This document shows, in pieces, positions 54,876-64,000 of a stretch of DNA of 64,000 nt (within the stretch, counting starts at the first letter, position 1; each line of letters starts with the position of its first letter). The translations under genes and the position numbers were made by a program. Source of the DNA: Carettochelys insculpta (lineage: Eukaryota > Chordata > Testudines > Carettochelyidae); contig NC_134145.1 of assembly GCF_033958435.1 (NCBI RefSeq), positions 35,119,501 through 35,183,500 on the forward strand, written 5' to 3'. The notes under the pieces are model-generated. The model did not search any database and was not told the origin of the DNA. It was given only the letters and a program-made list of their open reading frames with translations.

Positions 54876-55370
54876 TATCAGAGGGGTAGCCGTGTTAGTC
54901 TGGATCTGTAGCAGCAACGAAGGGTCCTGTGACACCTTATAGACTAACAGAAAAGTTTAGAGCATGAGCTTTCGTGAGTTAACTCACTTCTTCAGATGCT
55001 GGTCCTGGAAATCTGCAAGGCCAGGTATAAATAGGCCAGAGCAAGGCTGGGGATAATGAGGTTAGCTCAGTCAGGCAGGCTGAGTTGTATTGTCATCAGT
55101 AGATCTGGAGGTGTGAACTCCGAGAGGGGAAGCTTCTAGCTGGAGAAGACATTGCTTTGGCGTGTAGAGAGCCAGGTAGGGTACACAAAGGTTCTGGGTT
55201 GGCTGTTCTTGCCTAAGCAGAGCTGCACCATCTAGGTGATTTATATCTACGCTAGGTGGGGCATGTAGTGTGTGTACTCCATATTCGGCTGTAATTGCAG
55301 ACATGGCCTGAGATTCAATGTCTTCCATGAGCATAGCAGTCAGTAAAATGATGAACAAGTACTTCCATAT
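54876..55370 (+). repeat. Abundant reptile interspersed repeat ('gccgtgttagtctgg' family), long copy
   Basis: It starts tatcagaggggtagccgtg and shares about 120 bp at near identity with 58038-58160. It goes on with 'cttcttcagatgctggtcc' and 'gcaaggctggggataatgag', which I recall as common in turtle DNA. Its class is not settled by this sequence. Confidence 0.65.
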
Positions 55371-57590
55371 GCGACGGTCGAACTAGATATCATACAGCTT
55401 ACTGAAAGCACTTACAGTTCCCATTAAATAGCAAAAATAATTGCAGACTTTTGGGCTCTTGTTTAATTTAGGAATGAAGGAAGGAAATAACTCTTCTGCT
55501 TCTAACCTTTGGCTGTGTATCCACTGGTATACACAGTGGGAACAGAGAGAGAGAGAATGATAAACAAAAGAGGCCTATGAAAAGGGTGAATCCAGTTAAA
55601 CTAGGAAATGGGGATTTTAAGTCTGCTATAGGGGCAGGCCAGATGAACAGGTGGAGAGATGATGTCGGTATGTGTGAGGGATGACACACCTCATGCAAAC
55701 TGCTTGTATGGTAAATGTTGTGGTTTTGTTGCCTGTTTACTTTAAATATTACGGTACCTACCTTATGCAGAGGTAGCTAGTGTTTTGTGGGATGGAGTTA
55801 ATGCAGAATGTTACAGAGGACAGATGCATTTTGCTTTGTCATGAACATTTTCCTTTTGTTCTTCATATCTTCACCATTTTCCTTTAATCTCAAAAAATTA
55901 TTGGGACAATGAGGTATCCGTACTTGCTTGCAGCGTATGGAAAAACAAAACACAACCAAGCTCTGCTACTTCTCATTAAGTGTATGTCATTGTCTCCACC
56001 TCTTCCCTTTCCTCCTTCCCTGGGGCCAATAGCTGTGGTAACCTCCCTGTGCAGTCCTGACAGGAAGGGGGCAGGTATACATCAGTAATTTATTTTTGGT
56101 AGAGGTGTTTTCAGAATGTTTGTTCCTCTGATAGTCACTAAACGAGCGGTTGACAGAGGTCCCCTCTTCCCAGTGTTTGATGGAAAGCTCTGTAGGTTTG
56201 TGGAGAGATTTTCTCTTTCTCCACCCTCTTCCTTTCCATCCCCAACTGTTGAGATATTTCAGAAATACTTGGTGGATGTATTTATTGGGTGGGTGACTTG
56301 CTGCTTCCCCAAAGTTGTGAGGCGCCATGGTACCAAATTTTCAGCCCCTGTAGCCTCTTCATGAATCTTTCCTGAATAACTGAACACTGAACATCATTCT
56401 TTTTGGGGCAGATTTACTTTGCTTTGATGTGTCATCGATGTCTCTTCAATGCACTCCTCATAGCCTATAGTATTTTTGCCCCTAATCAGTGATGGTTACA
56501 TGTGGCCTCGGAATACCAGAAGCTACATTATGTGGTTGTTACTGAAAGGGAAGCATCTTTCAAAATCAGCAAAATGATCAGTGCTTTAGTATAGCTCGGT
56601 AGGCTATTGCACCTTTAGTTAGTTGACTGCTTTCATCTGGTTCAGGCCTTTTATTAATTTGGGTAAAGGTGACACATTAAAGCCATAAGGGTGTAATACT
56701 CAGTTTTAAGAGTTTAGGATTGCTTTTCATGCAGTTTGACAGTAAGTCTAGTAAGACTGGTAGCAGTTAGGTAAAATAAATCAGAATGCACTAAATTTGA
56801 AGTACTAATGGCCAGGAATGATAGAGGAGACAACACATTCTTTTATTTAAGCAGAGCTGACAATGAGTGAATGCGCAAAACTCAAAGGAACTTTCACTCT
56901 AATTCTCCAGTATGCAACAAAAGCATTTAACAAATGTCCTTGTTTAAATTTGGAAAATGCCAGGTGAGTCCAACATATTCAAAAAAGTTATTAGACTCTT
57001 AGGAATATAAAAGCGTGTATTTTCAGTCCTTTGCTTTTGGGTTGTTTTTAGCAGATGTCAATAGCTGTAATTTTCAGCCATTTAGCCAGCTAAAATATTA
57101 ATTTTTGTTTCCTAAAACAAACTAAAGTGCTAATGAGTTTTCAAGTAGGTGTCAGAGTAGATACAGAAATATCAGCCTGTATATTCGTTTGTTTTTCTAA
57201 TTGCAAATCAGCTTTAATCCTGGTTCTAAATTACCATTATAGTACATCAAAATTAAACAGAGGCTTTTGTCAATAATTCAAATGATACTTGTTTGTTACT
57301 ACCTATGCAGTTACAATAATAGTTAATGTAAAAAAAGAAAACTGTAGTAACACCCATAATCCACTAGATGCCATAATACATTTCAATTCATCTTCCATCA
57401 GTACTTGAACTGTCTTAATCCTCCTATATTTTATTAAGATGAATGTTATTTTGCACTTATTTACTGTCATCAGAGTCATTCAAAGGGTTTACAGAGAACA
57501 ACTAAGCCTCTCAAAATTCTTTTTACAAAAGAGGATAGTCAGGGTAAGGAATACAATTGTAATTGACTCCTAGCCCCATGCTCTAACCCG
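55371..57590 (+). other. SLC44A3 intron 9, middle part
   Basis: No conserved exon was found. AT-rich unique-looking DNA. Confidence 0.5.
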
Positions 57591-57945
57591 TGGGTGAGCA
57601 AACTTTTTAGGTCAGGTCCCACTTTTCACCCCAACAATTAGCAGGGCCTCCACCCCCAACCTGCCTAATGTAATCCAAACCAACAGAAATTTTGGTTATA
57701 TGCATATGGAAATAAAACAAACCTTTTGGCGTATATAAGAAAATAAGTATGTAGGATGTAAAAGCTTTATTAATTGGTATATAAATGTGAATACACATAC
57801 ATACAAACAGTAACATATTTCAACATTTTTTAATGAGATGGATGAGCCTGAGACCCCACAGCTGATTGTCCTGCCCCTCCTTATGAAATTTCACATACCC
57901 CCAAGGGGGCCTGTCCCCCACTTTGCTAACCCCTGCTCTAGCCAT
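57591..57945. mobile_element. hAT-like decayed element ('gagcaaac' end)
   Basis: It starts 'gtgggtgagcaaactttttagg' and ends 'cactttgctaacccctgct'; the two ends are roughly inverse. The interior is AT-rich with no coding capacity. Flanks are too decayed to read a duplication. Confidence 0.5.
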
Positions 57946-58037
57946 TAGGTAACAGTTCAGGTGTTCATATTGGAAAATCATCAAGTTCCAAGTGTCTGAA
58001 TTGATATGATGCTGTTTAAGAGCCAGTTTCTGACACG

Positions 58038-58169
58038 TATCAGAGGGGTAGCCGTGTTAGTCTGGATCTGTAGCAGCAACGAAGGGTCCTGTGGCACCTT
58101 ATAGACTAACAGAAAAGTTTTGAGCATGAGCTTTCGTGAGTTAACTCACGAACGCTCATGCTCTAAACT
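58038..58169 (+). repeat. 'gccgtgttagtctgg' repeat, short copy with fold-back end
   Basis: The first 100 bp match 54876-54975. The end is an inverted duplication of its own last 30 bp, with a perfect 20-bp palindrome core at 58133-58152. The 11-bp sequence TTTCTGACACG lies at both edges (58027-58037 and 58170-58180) and looks like a target-site duplication. Confidence 0.8.
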
Positions 58170-58180
58170 TTTCTGACACG

Positions 58181-58854
58181 CTAACTCATGTTAGCCCCAG
58201 TCCAGAAACGCACATAGACATGTGCTTAAGTTGCTGGGTTAGGGCCATGTAATAGTTCTTCATAGGTTGTATGGATTTAAATCATGATTTAATCACCAGG
58301 TGGAAAGCCTGGATTTAAATAATTTGATTTTAATCAACTATTCCATTTGTAATGTAGCTGTCTTCTAAGGTGCATTCTCATTGCTTTATATTATCATTAC
58401 ATCCTATTTATTTACAATTAACTGGAGCCTTTATGCTAGGTTTGGTACTTTTTTTGCTACACAGTTGGGTAGAGTATAACTATAAATATTTTCTGATTCT
58501 TACCAATTGCGTATTTTAGTATGTTTTTAAAATGGTGAATAATGTATTGTTTGTTTATTAAATGATGATTTTTTCTTAATAGTTTGTGTCAGGCTGCAAT
58601 AGGATAACTGGAGTTTGTTTAAGCACACACTAGCATATAATATTTATTTTTATTAGATAATATTGCACCCAGTAGCACAGCCTCCCCACAGGTCAAGTAG
58701 TTTTTATGGTACATGATCTGTTTGTCAAGCTCTGTAAAAATGGCCCCTCAAAAATTAGATGATTTCCTTGTGCTCTTTCTCTATATAGGAAAGCAGCCCT
58801 TAGTGCAAGGTTTTGATAGTTGCTTATGGAGTCACTGTATTTGTTTTTATTTAA
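58181..58854 (+). other. SLC44A3 intron 9, spacer
   Basis: No gene recognised. Confidence 0.5.
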
Positions 58855-59072
58855 ACAGCCCTAGGCAGGGCTCTACCTTCAGCCCCAGGCCTGTAATCTA
58901 AGCCCCACCATGCAGCTCTGAAGCCCTCGGGCTTCAGCTTCCCCTCTGGCTGGTGGGGCTTGGGCTTCAACCCCAAGCTCCAAACAGATTAAGCCAGCCT
59001 TGGTGACCACATTAAAATGGGGATAGTGACCCATTTTGGGAGTCGAACCCAAAGGTTGTGAGAACCTCTGCA
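58855..59072. repeat. Decayed hAT-like repeat, GC-rich type
   Basis: 'gggcttcagcttcccc' and 'ggggcttgggcttcaacccc' are followed by 'ggtgaccacattaaaatgggg' and a terminal 'gtgagaacctc'. Related to 165-375. Confidence 0.45.
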
Positions 59073-59797
59073 ATAAGGCTTATGGTACTAAATCACATTG
59101 ATGCCAAAGCAGAATTGATAAATTGAGGAAAATGATTGAGGAAAATTGAGTTACAACCACATAAACTTTGTGATTGCTTGAGACGTCAGCAAAGACCCCC
59201 TCTAGTAGTCACATCTGTAGTCTGTATGGCACAATTCAGAAAATATGCTCTCTGATATTGATATTCCACTTCTGTTTGGCTGTGACTGCTGTAAGGCTGT
59301 AATACTGAGCTACTGATTGAGATGGAGAAACTTTTCCAAGTCTTACTAGAAATGCTATGGCAGCATCCTGGTATCTGGCTAACTTTTTATGTATTTGCAT
59401 CAGAGTAACAAATTTAAGAGAAGTTCATGTACATTAGGAGGCTATGGGTCAACAATGCGGATTTTAGTCTCAACTTAACCACTTGGAATTGTCAGATTGC
59501 TGCACTGGCAAGACCGATTTTCATTTAATAATCTCTTGCTATGATTAGACTGCTGGAAGAAAAGTATATTGCAGACAAACTAGAACTATATTCTGAAGTT
59601 TTGCTCTGTTTTTACTTTTTTTTTCTTTGTGCCTCTATGAAGAGATCTCACTGGAATGGTGAAGAAAGGAGATATATTTTAATAGGATATCAGAGAGATC
59701 CTTGCTGTTTGATGCCTGCTATCAATAGTCTCTCATTTTTATATGTGAAACATACTGTAATGCATTATTCTGTCATTGATTTTTATGTGCATGGTTA
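59073..59797 (+). other. SLC44A3 intron 9, spacer
   Basis: No gene recognised. Confidence 0.5.
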
Positions 59798-59805
59798 CCG
59801 TAGAC

Positions 59806-60577
59806 CAGGGGTCTGCAACCAAAATAGTGAGAAGAGCCATTTTTTCAAGTTCAGTTACAAAATCAATACATCAGGAGCCACAATGCATGTGAATGAGACA
59901 GTCCTTAACAAATAATGTCAAAGGCGTGCTTTTTATAACCGCTATTTTAAGAATAGCACACACAATGATTTGTATCAGATAGAAAGTTTGTTACTTTCAC
60001 CCCCGGATTGGTGAGCAAATGAGGACCAGGAATATGGGATAGGCTCTTAAGCAGGAGGGAGCAATGTTTGCATCAACCCTCCACTTCTCCCCACCCCCAT
60101 TCCCCGTCTCTACTCCGCTTGGCCCACAAACGTGTCTCCCTATCCCTAGGCTTTACTCCTCTCAGCCCCACTCTACCCCCATCCGCAGGATTAACCCTCC
60201 TCAGACGATGAGCTCCTCCAGCTGCACACCCTGTCCCAACCTGTCCACTGAACCCAGATCTTACTTGCCCACCCACTGGTCTCACTGCCCAACTTCTCAG
60301 GCCAGAAAGTGCCTGCAACTCTCTGACACTCCCCACCCAGCGACACTGGCGCCAGACTCGCCAGCTTCTGGGGCCCAGCAGGCAGCTGGGCCGGGTCCTA
60401 GGGGAGCTGAGATTGCACTGCAGGATGCAGCTCCAGGTTCCAGCAGCTGCCAGTGGAAATAGGGAGGGATACCAATTAAATTTAGTACTATGACTCCAGG
60501 AGTGGTAGAGTAGTCAGCAGCGGCAGCACCTGGAACCACAAGTGACTCCATAAAGAGCTGCAGGTCGCTGACCCCTG
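59806..60577. mobile_element. hAT-type element with 8-bp target duplication
   Basis: Termini CAGGGGTCTGCAACC and GGTCGCTGACCCCTG, flanked by ccgtagac (59798-59805) and ctgtagac (60578-60585), 7 of 8 identical. The middle (60060-60400) is C-rich, with no transposase. It shares its left part with 4175-4532. Confidence 0.85.
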
Positions 60578-60590
60578 CTGTAGACATACA

Positions 60591-60823
60591 GGCTATGCCT
60601 ACACTAGAGAGTTTTCTAGACAAAACTCACGGAGCGTCTACACAAAATGTCGACAGAAACAATAAAAGCTGTGTAAATGCTCCGTGGGCCCTTCTGTCGA
60701 CAGAGCAGGTCAAAATATCAATCTACTTTCATGTGTAGACACAGTCTGTCTACAGAAGTTTTGAAGGAACATCTCTTCTGACTGTACTGTCCGTAGATAG
60801 ATGCTTCTAGTGTAGACATAGCC
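60591..60823. mobile_element. 233-bp MITE with ACA target duplication
   Basis: Left end ggctatgcctacactagag, right end ctagtgtagacatagcc, ACA on both sides (60588-60590, 60824-60826). It contains TGTCGACAGAA and TCTGTCGACAGAGC motifs. It lies only five bases beyond the duplicated target of the hAT element. Confidence 0.88.
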
Positions 60824-60826
60824 ACA

Positions 60827-61860
60827 GAGTATAAGTCAATAACGCACATACATCATGCAGGAATACAGCACATGATCTTTGGCTCCTCTCAAATGCTGAT
60901 ATGAGATGACATCCAGCAGAGGGCAGTGATACATTATGGACGCAATACCAGCCCATAACAATTTCTGTTAAGCCAAGTCTATTATTGTTAGTCATTATTT
61001 TAAATAGTAATGGCTTGTTAAGTGCAGTGGAATTATAGTGTGTGATGCAGCCATTCAGTAATCATTTTAACCAGTCTGTTGGTGCAGAAGTAAAATATCC
61101 AAACAATTTGCATGATAGGGAAGTGTTCATAAGTAAAGGTTTCACATCAAATCCTTTAAATCCCCAGTTCAGCTGCTGAAGGAAAGGACCTCTCTTCAAA
61201 TGAAATTGAAGGCTGAAGAGATCTATTTCTTTTATCCACTGTGCAGTATTATTTGCACGGTTGCCACTCACAAGGATTACAATTGATGTACGAGCATGTT
61301 TGTCTAGTTGGACATGCTGTAAGGACACAGTGGCCTAAAACTGCTGGAAGAGTTAAAGGAGTTGAGAAATGCTCAGAGTATAGAATGAGATGCAAATGTA
61401 CAGTGCAGCTGATAAAATTTACTTTTGTTGTAAGTGGAAATGTGCTCTATTTTAAATTCTCTGAGGGATAAAATCAGAGCCAGAAGTTTTTTCTTTTCTT
61501 CTTTTTCAAAGGGGTGGAAGGAGAGAGATGGCAGTTGTTATGGAGAATCACTGGTATACATGCTTTAAGAAATGTTATAAGAAATTTTGTTCTCCTAGCT
61601 TAGCACTAGTCACCAAATTTGTTGAAGCCTTAGGCCCAGGTCAGGCTGACGTGAGCAGAATAATAGGGAGGCGGCTGCAAAACCAGTAGAAACTGGTTCT
61701 TGATGAGCAGAAAAGGAGTTTGAAAAGACAGCAATGAGAGAGGAATGCAAGGAGTTTAGATAACAATTGCTTGAAGATGATCGGGCGTCTACAGCAAGAT
61801 CATCTTCCCAGCACCTGGATCCATCCAATTAGGAAGAGTGAAGACCCCTACTCAAATTAG
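60827..61860 (+). other. SLC44A3 intron 9, spacer
   Basis: No gene or clear repeat recognised. Confidence 0.5.
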
Positions 61861-62050
61861 GGGATTGGACTCTGGGCAGGGGCATGGGCGGTGTTACAAA
61901 CTGTGGGGGTATAATTGTTAATGGTTTCTGCAAGGCGGGGTCCCTCCCTGGAGGCACCCAGCTCAAGCTGTACTTCTGTACATCAATAAACCTGTGTTTT
62001 GGATCAGGCCCTTAATGTAGTATTTGCAGGATCCTAGAGTTGGACCTAGC
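61861..62050 (+). repeat. Possible LTR-like or retroelement 3' segment
   Basis: It contains 'ctgtacatcaataaacctgtg', an AATAAA-type signal followed by a GT-rich stretch, as in the R/U5 part of an LTR. No second copy, primer-binding site or coding domain was found, so this may be chance. Confidence 0.25.
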
Positions 62051-63944
62051 CCTGTTGTGGTGGCCGGTGAGCAATTCCACAACAGCAGCAGAGATCATGG
62101 GCAAAGCATGGGGGGACATGAAGTTCATGCAACCCCAAATGCCGTGGGCAGATTTGCCAAGGGGCTGGCTTGCTGCTAGAGGGAACTAAGGGGAGGGCCT
62201 GGTGCCTGCAGTAGGGGTCCCCCCCCAACTCACCAGCAGTGGTGGGCAAAACACAGCAACATAGCCCCAGCTCATTCTTCTCTCCTCGTGCACATCGCTC
62301 AGGGGAGGGTTAGAACTGCCCCTCTGACCCCCCACACTCACTGGCAGGAAGAAGTGAGCTGGGGCCTAACAGTTCCACTGCTGGTGGTGGGATGGGGCTG
62401 GTGCCCATGTTGGCCCCCTGGCCACCTCAGCTGGGGGAAGAGGCAAGGCAGTGCAGAGCAAGGGTGGAGAGGAGTGGAGCAGGGCCAGGGAGAGAGATGG
62501 TCTGGGATGGAGGGGGCAGCTGTCCCAGCTGAAGCTTCCTCAATCTGGGGAGGCTCATGTGGTTGATGGGCCTCTGGGTCCCCTCCTGACCAGTTGCCCA
62601 TGCTTGAAGTTTTTCACTTGTAAAGTAACTTGAATTTTCACAGATCTAAAAAACAGTAGGATCAATTTTCGGTAGCTGTATTCCACTGAATGGATCTCCT
62701 TACCGCAGTGCAGAATCCTAATCTCTCTAAAATGCCTGCAGCTGATGACAGTTTGCCTGTTTAGCTAAAACTGAATACACATTTCTGAACATGAAGTAAC
62801 CAGTGTATGCATCTATGTTTTCACTTCAATGACGGTTACCTCGTGGCAGCAATTAAATAGACTGGGTTATGACCTGTGAACTTTTTTTAGTAGTCTGCAT
62901 TATATTGCAGGATGTGACTCATGATCCAGGGAGCAATGAGAATAAGAACTACCCAAATTTGATAGAACCCGTTTGTTTTGACTTCCAGTTCTCAGCTCTA
63001 TCCTCTAGACCCTAAATCAGAGTTGGGTAACCTGCAGCTCATCAGGGTTTCACGTGTTGCCCACGCACCCTCTACCCACTTCCACCACTTTTCTCATGTA
63101 CTGGGTGCCCTGCACTTACCTACTCATCCCCAGCACTTCCAGCGTGCCATGAATTGTGGCTGAGTTGTGGCATTCAGACTCTGAGAAGAAGGGGAGGATG
63201 GGGTATCAACCAATTCATGGCACTCTGGGGGTGCTGGGAGGGCAGGGGAGGAGCAGGGACAAAAAGCGCTTGGGAGAAGAGGCAGGGAAAAGGCTGGGCA
63301 GAAATCTGATACTGTAAAGTAGGCATAAATGGTGACTTTTTAAAATTATTATTTGTAGTTGAATAAAGTGCTACTAAAATATAAATGATTAAAGCATTTC
63401 TGGTTGTGAAGTATTCAGCGTGCCGTGTACTGATGTATTTAGTCTTATTCTTGGGATCCTGGTTAATGCACATGACTGATTTCAATCTTGTGACCCACTA
63501 AGCCAAAGGAGGGCCACTCATGCGGTTTGCTTATTAGCTGTGGTTGCCCATTGCTGCTATAAAATAAAACATGAATTATGTGGCCACAGAAAATAACTTG
63601 TAAAACAAAAATTGATACACCAATAATGTATGGACCCTTGGTGCATACTCTGGGCAGTCTTGAAGAAACAAAGCATAATGTATAAAATTATCCTGCCAAC
63701 ACTAGACAGCATTAATGGACAATTTCTTATCCTGCCTCAGCTCATGTTGACAGCAGGAATGCTGTACTGGAAGTTAGTATCAAGGAACAGCCATAGCTGA
63801 TCCTTAGGGAATGTCTCTCTTGGGTGAACAGATGTATCCGTAAGGTCAGCAGATTAGAACCCTGGCAAATTGATAAAGAGAGTGAGTTCTGTTGTCTCTT
63901 TTTAATGTTGAAAAACCTTATTTTGTCAGAGTTTTAACCTATAC
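62051..63944 (+). other. SLC44A3 intron 9, right part
   Basis: No conserved exon of SLC44A3 was found. 62280-62560 is G/C-rich with frames on both strands but no domain. Confidence 0.5.
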
Positions 63945-64000
63945 TGGGGATGGTAACCTGCGGCTCTTTAAGGAGCCACTTGTGGCTCCAGAGGCTGCTG
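63945..64000. mobile_element. hAT-type element cut by the window edge
   Basis: 'ctggggatggtaacctgcgg' and 'gagccacttgtggctccagag' resemble the ends of 4175-4532 and 59806-60577. Only the first 56 bp are present. Confidence 0.5.

Noticed and set aside
61861..62050. Endogenous retrovirus LTR
   Set aside because: Only a poly(A)-type signal is suggestive; no paired LTR, primer-binding site or gag/pol similarity nearby, so it is kept only as a low-confidence repeat.
53565..64000. SLC44A3 exon 10
   Set aside because: No segment resembling the next conserved CTL3 block (around PLSGIRYMWW) with splice sites was found; the exon is probably to the right of the window.
1..64000. CRISPR arrays, operons or bacterial-type genes
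   Set aside because: Split exons, LINEs, SINEs and CpG-island structure show vertebrate nuclear DNA; no regularly spaced repeats of that kind were seen.

Overview
The window is vertebrate nuclear DNA, and I infer a cryptodiran turtle. The evidence is a tRNA-derived SINE of the turtle Cry/PolIII type at about 47258-47458, CR1 LINEs with the octamer 3' end, a DIRS-like retrotransposon, and many PIF/Harbinger and hAT-type elements. The only host gene recognised is SLC44A3 (choline transporter-like protein 3) on the + strand. Nine coding exons (24535-53564) join in phase to give the first 360 residues. The rest of the gene (the human protein is about 650 aa) must lie beyond the right edge.

Positions 1-24 kb are intergenic and made mostly of repeats. 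Two PIF/Harbinger elements lie head to tail at 5223-13161 and 13165-18439. They share a single TTA between them, and TTA also flanks the outer ends. Each element has a transposase gene on + (one intron) and a convergent Myb/SANT-like gene on - (one intron). The left copy is old: its transposase is broken and a 4-kb CR1 (about 8496-12495) interrupts its Myb gene. The right copy has an uninterrupted 419-residue transposase with all expected acidic catalytic residues, a Myb gene with an apparent frameshift, and a 657-bp internally deleted relative nested in its right terminus with a GTA target duplication. A second deletion derivative is at 20708-21418, and a diverged Myb relic lies at about 19430-19900.

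Positions 24-25 kb form a CpG-rich, GC-box promoter region ending in SLC44A3 exon 1. Introns 2, 4 and 9 each hold roughly 10 kb. Intron 2 carries a decayed DIRS-like element (about 27276-34139) with inverted terminal repeats and an internal complementary region; a palindromic 424-bp MITE and a CR1 tail are inserted in it. Intron 4 carries an L2-like LINE relic, a CR1 tail and low-complexity DNA. Intron 5 has the SINE and a palindromic MITE, and intron 6 a second DIRS relic. Intron 9 has hAT-type elements, a small MITE and a fold-back repeat.

At least nine short elements with unrelated interiors share a terminal motif close to GGCTAYGTCTACACT with the Harbinger elements. This suggests one transposase system mobilised several MITE families. 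The intact transposase with its satellites is the most interesting content; the superfamily is known, but this copy and its nesting may not be described.
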